A stretch of DNA of 64,000 nucleotides from Bacillus sp. ISL-18 (lineage in GTDB: Bacteria > Bacillota > Bacilli > Bacillales > Cytobacillaceae), in contig NZ_JAGGQG010000002.1 in assembly GCF_018613415.1 (NCBI RefSeq), forward strand, positions 310,001 through 374,000. The letters run 5' to 3'. The translations under genes were made by a program, and so were the position numbers. Shown piece by piece: positions 27,055-36,247 of the stretch (its first letter is position 1; each line of letters opens with the position of its first letter). A model generated the notes under the pieces. That model made no database searches and was not told the DNA's origin. It worked only from the letters and a program-made list of their open reading frames with translations.

Positions 27055-27270
27055 TTAAAAGGTAGTACCAAGCTGGCTGAGAATATCATTTACATCAACA
27101 TGTGATCTTTTCTCTATGATTTTGCCGTTTTTGAACCGTAAAAACATCATAAGAGAGAACCTAACGGTACTACCGGTTGAAGTAATACTGAAAAATGGGA
27201 TACCTGTGTGAGTACCTTCAAATATAAAATACACTGCTTCTTGATCACCTAGCCTAAATCGACACGGTTT
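27055..27270 (-). pseudogene. Truncated SnoaL-like (ester cyclase) gene
   Basis: The minus strand reads FRLGDQEAVYFIFEGTHTG, then a segment ending VRFSLMMFLRFKNGKIIEKR, then HVDVNDILSQLG, then a stop. The EGTHTG and RF-NGKI-E motifs are the core of SnoaL-like polyketide-cyclase/ester-cyclase proteins (about 130 residues). Roughly the last 70 codons are present; there is no start, and the segment upstream is in another frame. The intact terminator at 27006-27030 fits a recently lost gene. A second, shorter remnant of the same family is at 19317-19400. Confidence 0.6.
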
Positions 27271-27292
27271 TCTCTTCTTTCTAGCTTGTCTA

Positions 27293-28060
27293 TTATTTAT
27301 TGAATGTGTATGATTCTCCGTCTTCTGGCACTAAAACATTAGAAGTAATTCCTTTTTGAGTAATAAAGCTCTTTAATTCTTCTCTGGTTAATCCCCAATG
27401 GTTTACAGCTTCCATATGGACACAAATTATTTTTCCATCTGGAGCAGCTTTGTACACTTCATAGACATCATTTTTCCCCATGACTAGGGAACCGCCTTGA
27501 AAGAATTGATTATCACCGGCATTTACGACAATAATTTCTGGTTTTTGTGAGTCGATTACTTCTTGAACTGCTTCATACCATACTGTATCACCGGCAACAT
27601 ACAAAATTTTCTCCGATGGGTGTCTGAAGACAACACCACATACTAGACCAGCATGTTTTAAGATTTCGCCTCTCCCATGCTCGCCTTTTGTTTTAACTAA
27701 TTGGATACCTTCAAAGACTGTATCCTGTTGTAAAACCTCTACATTTTGGAAACCAGTATTTCGAATTTCTGTTGCATCCTCTTCATTTTGTGCAAATACT
27801 TTGATCTCTTTTGGCAATGCTTCTTTAGCAACATCATCCCAGTGGTCTAAATGCAGATGAGTGACAATGACAGCATCAATATTTTGAATAATATTGTCAA
27901 TGGATGTTGGTAAACTTACCAATGGATTATTTTGATCGTGTCTTGATGAATTTGGAAAAGGTGGGTAACTCCCTTTTTCTGCTAACATTGGATCAATTAG
28001 AAACTTTTTCCCCGCATATTCAACAACTATTGTTGCATTACGAATTTGTTGTATATTCAT
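27293..28060 (-). CDS. Metallo-beta-lactamase-fold hydrolase (UlaG/YcjG-type)
   Basis: A 255-residue cytoplasmic hydrolase with the metallo-beta-lactamase signature THLHLDHWD near residue 90, a GEHGRGE segment, a metal-binding AGDTVWY segment near residue 174 and a late His. The N-terminus (IRNATIVVEYAGKKFLIDPML) is typical of the UlaG-like subfamily, which includes lactonases and phosphodiesterases; the substrate cannot be told. It is divergent from an Lrp-type regulator at 28191, its likely controller. A similar hydrolase/Lrp divergent pair is at 43702-44833. Confidence 0.85.
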   Translation of the reverse strand: MNIQQIRNATIVVEYAGKKFLIDPMLAEKGSYPPFPNSSRHDQNNPLVSLPTSIDNIIQNIDAVIVTHLHLDHWDDVAKEALPKEIKVFAQNEEDATEIRNTGFQNVEVLQQDTVFEGIQLVKTKGEHGRGEILKHAGLVCGVVFRHPSEKILYVAGDTVWYEAVQEVIDSQKPEIIVVNAGDNQFFQGGSLVMGKNDVYEVYKAAPDGKIICVHMEAVNHWGLTREELKSFITQKGITSNVLVPEDGESYTFNK

Positions 28061-28190
28061 ATTTTATAACCCCTTTATCTTTGAAATTTCCTTTAAACAA
28101 TGTATAGTCTAAACTATGGACCCAAGAGGATACATAGATTAAATAAAGTCTTTTGGAGGTTTGACTTTATTTATGAAAGGAATTAAATAT

Positions 28191-28601
28191 ATGTTAGATA
28201 ACACGGATATGAAAATCTTGAAGGAACTAACTAAAAACAGTCGGATTACAATGAAAGAATTGGGTGAGAAAGTACATTTGACTGGACCAGCTACGACGGC
28301 AAGAGTGGCAAAATTAGAGGATAATGGAATTATTGAGGGTTATACCATTAAAGTGAACCAAGTCAAATTGGGATATTATATACAAGCTTTTATTACTATC
28401 ATGACACAAAGCACTAATCATCAGCCATATTTGACGTTTATAAAAACACAAGAGAACTATCTAATAAATAACTATAAAATCAGTGGAGATGGTTGTTATC
28501 TCCTCGAATGTAAATTTCCATCCAATGAACTAATGAATCAATTTTTAGAGGAATTAAACGAGCATGCAAACTATAAATTATCGATTGTTATTAGTAAATA
28601 G
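28191..28601 (+). CDS. Lrp/AsnC-family transcriptional regulator
   Basis: A 136-residue regulator with an N-terminal helix-turn-helix (DNTDMKILKELTKNSRITMKELGEKV) and a C-terminal RAM domain (GYYIQAFITIMTQS, GDGCYLLECKF). An earlier in-frame ATG at 28173 and a TTG at 28161 exist; the ATG at 28191 has an AAAGGA site at normal distance and matches the family start. It is divergent from the metallo-beta-lactamase-fold hydrolase. Its paralogue at 44387 shares LGEKIHMTG/LGEKVHLTG and the same C-terminal pattern. The effector is unknown. Confidence 0.85.
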   Translation: MLDNTDMKILKELTKNSRITMKELGEKVHLTGPATTARVAKLEDNGIIEGYTIKVNQVKLGYYIQAFITIMTQSTNHQPYLTFIKTQENYLINNYKISGDGCYLLECKFPSNELMNQFLEELNEHANYKLSIVISK

Positions 28602-28941
28602 CTATAGTAGTATATCGGTTATGCATGAAAAAGGACCTCCCATTCATGCTTCAGGATGTCCTCTGCCAAACTTTTTTAATGCAGTAATTTGGACGTAGAT
28701 AAACGATCAAATTCTAATGTTGGTTTTAACACACCGTTTACTCTCTCTAATATAATATCTTGTCCACTTTAAATGCAGCAGTTCCTTTAATATTTGTAGA
28801 AGAAGCCCCCACTTTTATTTATTAAGTCTAAATTTGTCCTACTAATTGTCCTCACTGTTTTTTATATCTTCTGGACATTTAACTCGCACTTTTACAGAAA
28901 TTTCATTTAGTCTATCTCCTGAAATTGCAAGAAATATATTA
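28602..28941. other. Intergenic region, mostly empty
   Basis: About 340 bases without a real gene. An imperfect hairpin (AGGAC-CTCC with GGATGTCCT, 28631-28662) followed by T-rich DNA may end the Lrp transcript. On the minus strand 28681-28760 reads LERVNGVLKPTLEFDRLSTS, which resembles the end of a LacI-type regulator but is too short to be sure. Confidence 0.4.
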
Positions 28942-28970
28942 TTGACATCGTTTTCAGATAGATATAAAAT
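28942..28970 (+). promoter_or_regulatory. licT-bgl promoter with overlapping cre site
   Basis: A sigma-A promoter TTGACA-17 bases-TAAAAT. The cre-like sequence TGACATCGTTTTCA (28943-28956) fits the CcpA consensus with one mismatch and overlaps the -35 box, so glucose repression by blocking polymerase is expected. The leader to licT is about 100 bases. Confidence 0.8.
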
Positions 28971-29075
28971 AGCACTATCAAAATTATTTGGATAGTTACT
29001 GTAAGGCAGGCTATACCATTTATGATATTATTTTTTAGATTCATTATTGTATAACCTTGGAGGAAGATGGTTTTT

Positions 29076-29915
29076 ATGAAGATAGATAAGGTTATTAACA
29101 ATAATTTAGTACGTTCCTATAAAGATGGTAAAGAAGCACTAGTCATGGGAAAAGGTCTTGGTTTTAAAAAGCAGAAAAATCATTTCATTGATGAATCATT
29201 AATTGAAAGAATTTATGTGATTGAAGGAGAAGAAAATGGTAATTATCTAGAGGTGTTACTATCTAATATTCCTTACACATATGTTCAAACAACCAATGAA
29301 ATTGTTAAATTTGCAACTAATTCCTTGGATAAAAAGTTAGATGATACCATTTGGTTGGGTTTAACAGATCATATTTACCATGCAATTGATCGTGCTAAAA
29401 AGGGGAAGACAGTAAGAAACGCTTTGTTATGGGAAATTAGTAGGTTTTATAATCATGAGTATCTAATCGGTAAAGAAGCATTGAAAATTATCGAAAAAAG
29501 ACATGATGTAAAACTTAATGATTCTGAGGCAGGGTTTATTGCATTACATCTAGTTAATGCGCAAATGGATGATACAGTAAAGATTCAAGAAACAATGGAA
29601 CTAGTTCGGAGACAAAAAAAAATAATGGATATAGTGAAATACCATTATGGTACAGAACTTAATGAAAGTTCCATACACTATGACAGGTTTATGACACATT
29701 TAAAATACTTTGTTAGAAGATTATCTAAAGGAAAAGAAGTTATCAAAGATGACTTAGGATTTTTAGATGTGATCAAAACAAAATATCCGAATGAATATAA
29801 ATGTGCGAAACGAATTGATGAATATGTTCAAAAAGAACTCAATTGTAAATTGACAGAAGATGAAATTATTTATCTTGCTGTTCACATAAGAAGAGTAATT
29901 GCGGAAAGTGTTTAA
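29076..29915 (+). CDS. licT: Transcriptional antiterminator of the BglG family (LicT-like)
   Basis: A 279-residue RNA-binding antiterminator controlled by the PTS. Residues 1-55 are the CAT RNA-binding domain (MKIDKVINNNLVRSY, ALVMGKGLGFKK). PRD1 (about 65-170) has LTDHIYHAIDRA and EAGFIALHLVNAQ; PRD2 (about 171-279) has YDRFMTHLKYF and EIIYLAVHIRRV, so the regulatory histidines are all present. An in-frame ATG at 29067 is three bases from GGAGG; the MKI start at 29076 matches LicT. Two RAT-terminator modules lie directly downstream, before the PTS gene it would control. Confidence 0.95.
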   Translation: MKIDKVINNNLVRSYKDGKEALVMGKGLGFKKQKNHFIDESLIERIYVIEGEENGNYLEVLLSNIPYTYVQTTNEIVKFATNSLDKKLDDTIWLGLTDHIYHAIDRAKKGKTVRNALLWEISRFYNHEYLIGKEALKIIEKRHDVKLNDSEAGFIALHLVNAQMDDTVKIQETMELVRRQKKIMDIVKYHYGTELNESSIHYDRFMTHLKYFVRRLSKGKEVIKDDLGFLDVIKTKYPNEYKCAKRIDEYVQKELNCKLTEDEIIYLAVHIRRVIAESV

Positions 29916-29934
29916 CATTAAACAGGCTTCGCAT

Positions 29935-30011
29935 GTGGGATTGTTACGCAAGGCGGCTATACCCACCAGTTAAGGAAAGAGATCCTATTTTGATTTCCTT
30001 AACTGGTGGGT
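29935..30011 (+). promoter_or_regulatory. First antiterminator RNA (RAT) and overlapping terminator
   Basis: The RAT hairpin at 29935-29966 has the LicT-family pattern GGATTGTTACGC and GGCGGCTATACC with closing GTGGG/CCCAC. It overlaps the terminator at 29961-30011, whose 18-base arms beginning ACCCACCAG pair perfectly and are followed by T-rich DNA. Bound LicT would hold the RAT and prevent the terminator. Confidence 0.9.
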
Positions 30012-30057
30012 TTTATTTTTGAAAAAAAAGGAAAATTAATAAATAGCGATTTGCTAT

Positions 30058-30141
30058 GTGGGATTGTTACGCGATGCGGCTATACCCACCAGTAAACGAA
30101 AGGAATCATTTGTTGATTTCTTTCCTTTGCTGGTGGGTTTT
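30058..30141 (+). promoter_or_regulatory. Second RAT and overlapping terminator
   Basis: A near copy of the first module. The RAT at 30058-30089 differs by a few bases (GATGCGGC for AAGGCGGC). It overlaps a terminator at 30084-30141 with ACCCACCAG/CTGGTGGGT arms, some internal mismatches and TTTTATTTT. It lies 45 bases before the PTS gene start. Confidence 0.9.
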
Positions 30142-30186
30142 ATTTTGGGAAAATCTATCAGGAAATTAAAACAGGGGGAAAAAAAT

Positions 30187-32049
30187 ATGGAGTTTAAAAA
30201 TCTAGCAGCTACTATTTTAGAAAAAGTTGGCGGGAAAGAAAATATCTCATCAGTAGGACACTGTGTGACACGTTTACGATTTAATTTAAAAGATAGTACA
30301 AAGGCCGATACTCAGACGCTTAAAAATATGAAAGGTGTTGTTGGTGTTGTTGATCAAGGTGGACAATATCAGGTCGTTATTGGAAACAATGTCCAAAATG
30401 TGTATAAAGAGCTTGTAGCATTAGGAGATTTTGATGATTCAAGCAATAATCATGAAAAAGAAAAAGAAAAAGGAATAATCAGCAAAGTATTAGATACAAT
30501 TGCCGGTAGTTTTTTCCCTATCATACCAGCTCTTGCGGGTGCTGGTATGTTAAAAGCAGTACTTGCATTGTTAATGGCATTTAAATGGGTGACAGTTGAA
30601 TCACAAACTTATCTGTTTTTAAACTTTATGGCAGACGCAGCTTTCTATTTTCTTCCTATCCTATTAGCAGCCTCTGCAGCTAAAAAGTTTAAAGTCAATC
30701 AATTTGCGGCAATGGCTATCGGTGCGATTCTAGTGCATCCAACGTTCATTACCATGACGAATGCTGCAAAAACTGCAGGAACCGATTTGCATTTTTTAGG
30801 AATTCCAGTTCCTCTTGTCTCATATGCATCATCAGTTATTCCGGTTCTTTTAGCTATCTGGTTTATGTCTTATGTTGAACCCTTTGTGGAAAAGATTATA
30901 CCAAATTCTATTAAGACTGTTATTGCTCCGTTATTTACTTTAATTGTCGTAGCTCCAACAACATTAATCGTTATTGGACCATTAGGAAATTATCTGGGTC
31001 TAGTACTTGGAATGGGCATTACTTTTCTGAATGCTCATGTGAGCTGGTTAGTCCCAACGTTAGTGGGTACATTTACGCCGTTTTTGGTTATGACAGGGAT
31101 GCATTACGGTATTATTCCTATCGGTATGAATATGCTTGCAACAAAAGGCTTTGATACAGTTGCAGGCCCAGGAATGATGGTTTCAAATATTGCTGAGGGT
31201 GCAGCATCATTGGCTGTCGCCCTTCGTACAAAGAATTCAGATATTAAACAATTAGCTTCTTCGGCTGGTATTACAGCGGTTGTTGGTGTTACAGAACCTG
31301 CAATGTATGGTATTAGTTTAAGATTCAAAAGACCATTAGTTGCTACCATGATTGGTGGCGGAGTTGGAGGTCTGTTTATCGGTATCATGGGTGTAGGAAG
31401 ATACGCTCAAGTTTCTCCAGGTATTTTCTCATTACCTAGTTATATTGGACCGGGCGGTTTTACAAATTTAATTTATGCAGCTATTGGTTGTTCCATAGCA
31501 TTTGCTACATCATTTATTGTTTCATATATTCTTGGTATTGAGGATCCAGTTGAAGAATCCATAGCGAACAAAACAGAAAACAAAAAAGATGTTATTTCAG
31601 ATAATGTAATCTATTCACCTCTCAAAGGAAAAGCAGTTGAACTGAAAGAAGTAGATGATGCTGTATTCTCGGAGGGGATTTTAGGGAAAGGTGTAGCGAT
31701 TATACCGGAAGAAGGAAAAGTTTTTGCTCCTATTGATGGCACTGTAACAGCCTTTTTTGATACACATCACGCAATAGGCATTACTGGTGAAAATGGATCA
31801 GAAATTCTAATTCACGTCGGAATCGATACAGTTAAATTAGGAGGTCGCCATTATTCGCCAAAAGTGACAAAAGGACAAACAGTTAAAAAAGGTGACTTAA
31901 TATTAGAGTTTGATATTGATGCAATTAAAAATGAAGGTTATCAAGTCATTACGCCATTTATTGTAACAAACTCAGCCGATTATGCCGATATTTTAAGTAT
32001 CACAGGAAAAGATGTACAACCAGGAGAAGCTTTACTTAAATTAGCTTAA
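30187..32049 (+). CDS. bglP: Beta-glucoside PTS transporter, EIIBCA
   Basis: A 620-residue membrane permease that imports and phosphorylates beta-glucosides. The EIIB domain is at residues 1-90 with the phosphorylated Cys26 in GHCVTRLRF. EIIC occupies about 100-455, with GMHYGIIPIGMNML and the GVTEPAMYGISLR substrate loop. EIIA is at about 475-620, with the active His in ILIHVGIDTVKL. The frame is open upstream into the second RAT-terminator, but the AGGGGGAA site identifies the ATG at 30187. It sits between licT and a GH1 enzyme, the classic bgl arrangement. Arbutin, salicin or aesculin-type plant glucosides are likely substrates; flavonoid glucosides are only a possibility. Confidence 0.95.
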   Translation: MEFKNLAATILEKVGGKENISSVGHCVTRLRFNLKDSTKADTQTLKNMKGVVGVVDQGGQYQVVIGNNVQNVYKELVALGDFDDSSNNHEKEKEKGIISKVLDTIAGSFFPIIPALAGAGMLKAVLALLMAFKWVTVESQTYLFLNFMADAAFYFLPILLAASAAKKFKVNQFAAMAIGAILVHPTFITMTNAAKTAGTDLHFLGIPVPLVSYASSVIPVLLAIWFMSYVEPFVEKIIPNSIKTVIAPLFTLIVVAPTTLIVIGPLGNYLGLVLGMGITFLNAHVSWLVPTLVGTFTPFLVMTGMHYGIIPIGMNMLATKGFDTVAGPGMMVSNIAEGAASLAVALRTKNSDIKQLASSAGITAVVGVTEPAMYGISLRFKRPLVATMIGGGVGGLFIGIMGVGRYAQVSPGIFSLPSYIGPGGFTNLIYAAIGCSIAFATSFIVSYILGIEDPVEESIANKTENKKDVISDNVIYSPLKGKAVELKEVDDAVFSEGILGKGVAIIPEEGKVFAPIDGTVTAFFDTHHAIGITGENGSEILIHVGIDTVKLGGRHYSPKVTKGQTVKKGDLILEFDIDAIKNEGYQVITPFIVTNSADYADILSITGKDVQPGEALLKLA

Positions 32050-32056
32050 TAATGGT

Positions 32057-32089
32057 GGGGATTGGTTGCTCGTAAGGGCACCCAATCCC
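32057..32089 (+). other. Intercistronic hairpin between bglP and the GH1 gene
   Basis: GGGATTGG and TGC pair with GCA and CCAATCCC. No T run follows, so it is more likely an mRNA stabiliser or processing site than a terminator. Confidence 0.5.
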
Positions 32090-32098
32090 AATATATAA

Positions 32099-33514
<1,416 letters not shown>

Positions 33515-33537
33515 TTTATTACTATTAAAAAGAGATT

Positions 33538-33565
33538 GAGATACTATTTAATCAAATAGTATCTC
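33538..33565. promoter_or_regulatory. Perfect palindrome before the MFS efflux gene
   Basis: GAGATACTATTT-AATC-AAATAGTATCTC: two exact 12-base arms with a 4-base centre, ending two bases before the AAGGAG site of the next gene. Without a T run it is not a normal terminator; it may be an operator, or an RNA hairpin that controls translation of the MFS gene. Confidence 0.6.
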
Positions 33566-33585
33566 AAAAGGAGATTGTATGATTT

Positions 33586-34977
33586 ATGTTAGTAACAAAA
33601 AATGTTTCATTAGTTAAAAGTCAAAATTTATTAATTGCTGCTATCGCGTTTGGGATAATATTAAACCCATTAAATACATCCATGATAACGGTAGCAATGC
33701 CAGAGATCAAAAGTGAGTTTTCTCTTACATCACAGGATATCACATGGTTAATCGCTTCCTATTTCATCGTTTGTGCAATTTTCTTACCGCTTATTGGAAA
33801 ATTGAGCGACTTTTATGGCAGGAAAAAAATTTTTCTGTCTGGACTACTATTAGTAAGTATATCTTCCTTTGCTGCCCCATTATCACAAAATATGCCGTTT
33901 TTGCTGGCAATGCGATCCATACAAGCAATTGGTACATCCGCTCTATATCCTACCGGAATGGGAATTGTTCGATCCTATATCGAAAAAAATCAAAATAGAG
34001 TAATCGGATCACTAACTGTATGTGCTACCACCTCGGCAGCATTTGGACCGACAATCAGCGGGCTGCTAATTCACCTAGGCGGATGGCATGTAATCTTCTA
34101 CGTTAATTTTCCGATTATCATTATTTCTGCCATCTTGGGTTTCTTTTTTATTCCTAAAGATGAAACGATGGCTGTCAAAACTTTCAAGTGGGATGGAATT
34201 GGGATTATTATTTTCGGTTGTCTCATCTCTTTATGGATTTATTTTTTGCAAACATTAAAAAGTGGTTTAAGCTTATGGGCATTAATTGGCTCTTTAGCGT
34301 TAACATTTTTATTTTACTTCTTTGAAAAAAGAAAGGAAGATCCTTTTATAGATGTAATGCTTTTAAAGAAAAATCTTAACATTTCATTTGTGTATATTCA
34401 ATATATTTTGGCAACATTGATTTTCTTTGCCATGCTGCTTTCGATGCCAATGTATTTACAATCAGAATTGATGCTCAGTTCAAAGCTTACGGGTTTCATT
34501 ATGCTTTCACTTTCCATCTTTTCAATTATTAGTACACCACTTGCGACGCGTTGGATAGAAAAGTCAGGGTTTACATCTCCATTACTAATTGGAGTGATTA
34601 TTGGAGTAATTGGTGTTGCCCTTTTAATGACAATCAAACATAGCTCACCACTTTATTGGATTTTTATTGTGTTATCCATCATTGGATTTAGTAATGGTAT
34701 GTTAAATATAGGTTTACAAACGCTGCTCTATTCATTTGTTTCTAAAGCGGAAACGGGAACGGCTTCGGGTCTATTTTTGACATCAAGATTTATGGGGAAT
34801 ATTTTGGCTTCCAGCGTATTTGGTCTTATGTTTGCGACCGGAGTCAATGATACGAACCTTAATTTGATGACCATCATTTTAATTGGGGTGTCCATTCTTT
34901 TATTATCAGGAATATTATTGATAGCAAAAAACAAAGTTGGAAAGGGTACTAGTGGACTTAAAAAAATGAATGCTTAA
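33586..34977 (+). CDS. MFS transporter, DHA2 (14-helix) drug-efflux type
   Basis: A 463-residue membrane protein with about 14 hydrophobic helices. It has the MFS motif A region GKLSDFYGRKKIF, the antiporter motif C-like GPTISGLLIHLGGWHVIFYVNFP, and an N-terminus NPLNTSMITVAMPEI typical of DHA2 proteins such as LmrB/QacA. The likely role is proton-driven export of a toxic aromatic or drug. It follows the bgl genes by 71 bases, so export of aglycones from aromatic glucosides is conceivable. The AAGGAG site is 12 bases from the ATG, rather far; a 12-codon frame starting at 33579 lies between. Confidence 0.85.
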   Translation: MLVTKNVSLVKSQNLLIAAIAFGIILNPLNTSMITVAMPEIKSEFSLTSQDITWLIASYFIVCAIFLPLIGKLSDFYGRKKIFLSGLLLVSISSFAAPLSQNMPFLLAMRSIQAIGTSALYPTGMGIVRSYIEKNQNRVIGSLTVCATTSAAFGPTISGLLIHLGGWHVIFYVNFPIIIISAILGFFFIPKDETMAVKTFKWDGIGIIIFGCLISLWIYFLQTLKSGLSLWALIGSLALTFLFYFFEKRKEDPFIDVMLLKKNLNISFVYIQYILATLIFFAMLLSMPMYLQSELMLSSKLTGFIMLSLSIFSIISTPLATRWIEKSGFTSPLLIGVIIGVIGVALLMTIKHSSPLYWIFIVLSIIGFSNGMLNIGLQTLLYSFVSKAETGTASGLFLTSRFMGNILASSVFGLMFATGVNDTNLNLMTIILIGVSILLLSGILLIAKNKVGKGTSGLKKMNA

Positions 34978-35000
34978 AATGTTCGGTAAGTAATAGCAAA

Positions 35001-35027
35001 AAAATAGCTACACCGTAGCTATTTTTT
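35001..35027 (+). terminator. Terminator after the DHA2 transporter
   Basis: AAAATAGCTAC pairs with GTAGCTATTTT around a 3-base loop, followed by T. Confidence 0.85.
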
Positions 35028-35101
35028 GATTTTAGTAAACGTACTTATTATTGATATTTCTTCATTAGATTTTTTTAGGTTTATATAAGGAGGTTAGATA
35101 G

Positions 35102-35494
35102 GTGGAAGCTTTAAAAATAAGCAAAGGAAAACAAGATGACAATATAAAATATGCTCAGCAGCATTTAGCAAATGAAAGGACTTATCTTGCTTGGATTCGT
35201 ACTGCTATATCCATTACAGGCGTTGGTTTTCTAACAACTTCGTTACATTTTACCATAAAGATCAGTTCTAATTCTGCAATTAATACGTTAGCCATACTTC
35301 TTGGAATCTTTGCTTGTCTTGTTGGTTTCATCACTGCTGTCTTGTCAACAATCCATTACACCAGGAAAAGAAGGGAAATCCAAGATGGACTTTTTAATCC
35401 GTCAAACTACTCTATCATATTTGTTTCTATTTTATTTTCACTCCTAGTTTTTTTGATTTTTATGTATCTGTCTTTCTTATTATTTAATTCATAA
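35102..35494 (+). CDS. DUF202 (YidH-like) membrane protein
   Basis: A 130-residue membrane protein of the DUF202 family, with the signature LANERTYLAWIRTAISITGVGF and three hydrophobic helices, the last at the C-terminus. The function is unknown; such proteins are found singly or in pairs in many bacteria. The gene starts with GTG after a well-placed ATAAGGAGG site. It has its own position between the DHA2 gene and the copper operon. Confidence 0.8.
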   Translation: MEALKISKGKQDDNIKYAQQHLANERTYLAWIRTAISITGVGFLTTSLHFTIKISSNSAINTLAILLGIFACLVGFITAVLSTIHYTRKRREIQDGLFNPSNYSIIFVSILFSLLVFLIFMYLSFLLFNS

Positions 35495-35568
35495 AATGAG
35501 GGTAAATTAATAGTAATGACCTTTCTTTTTCTATATTAGAAATTAATTTAAGAACTATTTTAAACCTC

Positions 35569-35598
35569 TTGACATACTATAGGGGGGTATAGTAAATT
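35569..35598 (+). promoter_or_regulatory. csoR promoter with CsoR operator
   Basis: TTGACA at 35569-35574 is followed by the pseudo-palindrome TACTATAGGGGGGTATAGTA (35575-35594), the G-tract operator typical of CsoR. A -10-like TAAATT lies at about 35593-35598. CsoR bound here would cover the promoter and be released by Cu(I). Confidence 0.85.
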
Positions 35599-35618
35599 GA
35601 AGATGGAGGTGAGGATAA

Positions 35619-35939
35619 ATGGATGAAAACATGAATCATAGTTGTCATCTTCCTGAAGAAAGAAAGAGTCATCATTCTGATAAAGTAAAGAAAAATTTAG
35701 TTACTCGTTTAAACAGAATTGAAGGTCAAATCCGCGGAATAAAAGGATTAATTGAAAAAGATACTTATTGCGATGATGTTATAACACAAATTTCTGCTAC
35801 ACAGTCTGCTTTAAATAGTGTGGCAAAACTTCTTCTAGATGGACATTTAAAAACCTGTGTATTGGAACGAATAAACGAGGGTGATACAGAGGTTTTAGAC
35901 GAGGTTCTTTTGACAATAGAAAAGTTAATGAAAAAATAA
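35619..35939 (+). CDS. csoR: Copper-sensing repressor CsoR
   Basis: A 106-residue all-helical repressor. The copper ligands of the family are present: Cys51 (DTYCDDV), His76 and Cys80 (HLKTC). The DNA-contacting stretch is LVTRLNRIEGQIRGIKGLIE. The N-terminus is rich in His. Cu(I) binding lowers DNA affinity and turns on the copper exporter. It begins a csoR-copZ-copA operon with the operator overlapping its promoter. Confidence 0.95.
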   Translation: MDENMNHSCHLPEERKSHHSDKVKKNLVTRLNRIEGQIRGIKGLIEKDTYCDDVITQISATQSALNSVAKLLLDGHLKTCVLERINEGDTEVLDEVLLTIEKLMKK

Positions 35940-35955
35940 ATAGGAGTGATTATTG

Positions 35956-36162
35956 ATGGAAAAGGTTACTTTAAAGGTTACTGGAATGTCTTGTGGCCAT
36001 TGTGTAAAATCGATTGAAGGAAGCGTCGGAGAGTTACAAGGTGTTAAATCGGTAAAAGTTCAATTGGAAGCAGGAAATGTAGATGTAGAATTTAACCCTG
36101 CTGAAGTTCCCTTAAGCAAGATCAAAGAAACAATTGATGACCAGGGCTATGATGTTGAATAG
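35956..36162 (+). CDS. copZ: Copper chaperone CopZ
   Basis: A 68-residue HMA-domain chaperone with the Cu(I)-binding motif GMSCGHC near residue 11 and the usual beta-alpha-beta pattern ending in IDDQGYDVE. It carries Cu(I) to CopA. The ATG at 35956 follows TAGGAGTG; a TTG codon directly before it is in frame but not needed. It lies 16 bases after csoR and before a hairpin and copA. Confidence 0.95.
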   Translation: MEKVTLKVTGMSCGHCVKSIEGSVGELQGVKSVKVQLEAGNVDVEFNPAEVPLSKIKETIDDQGYDVE

Positions 36163-36165
36163 ATT

Positions 36166-36203
36166 GTAAAGATAACGTGCACTAAAAAGGCACGTTATCT
36201 TTA
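36166..36203 (+). terminator. Hairpin between copZ and copA
   Basis: AAAGATAACGTGC pairs perfectly with GCACGTTATCTTT around a 9-base loop. The T run is short, so it may only partly end the csoR-copZ transcript. Confidence 0.75.
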
Positions 36204-36211
36204 ACGACAAA

Positions 36212-36231
36212 GTATACCCCCCATCCGTATA
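36212..36231. promoter_or_regulatory. Second CsoR-type operator, before copA
   Basis: GTATACCCCCCATCCGTATA has the C-tract centre and TATA flanks of the CsoR site at 35575, on the opposite strand. It lies just before the copA ribosome site and suggests separate copper control of copA. Confidence 0.65.
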
Positions 36232-36247
36232 AAAGAGGTGAATATTG

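Noticed and set aside
28681..28760. Possible LacI-type regulator C-terminus on the minus strand
   Set aside because: Only about 20 residues (LERVNGVLKPTLEFDRLSTS) look right; too short to call as a pseudogene.
30058..30186. In-frame extension of the PTS gene upstream of 30187
   Set aside because: It would translate through the second RAT-terminator; the AGGGGGAA site and family start point to the ATG at 30187.
33579..33617. 12-codon frame overlapping the start of the DHA2 gene
   Set aside because: It is well spaced from AAGGAG but too short to support; noted only as a possible leader peptide.
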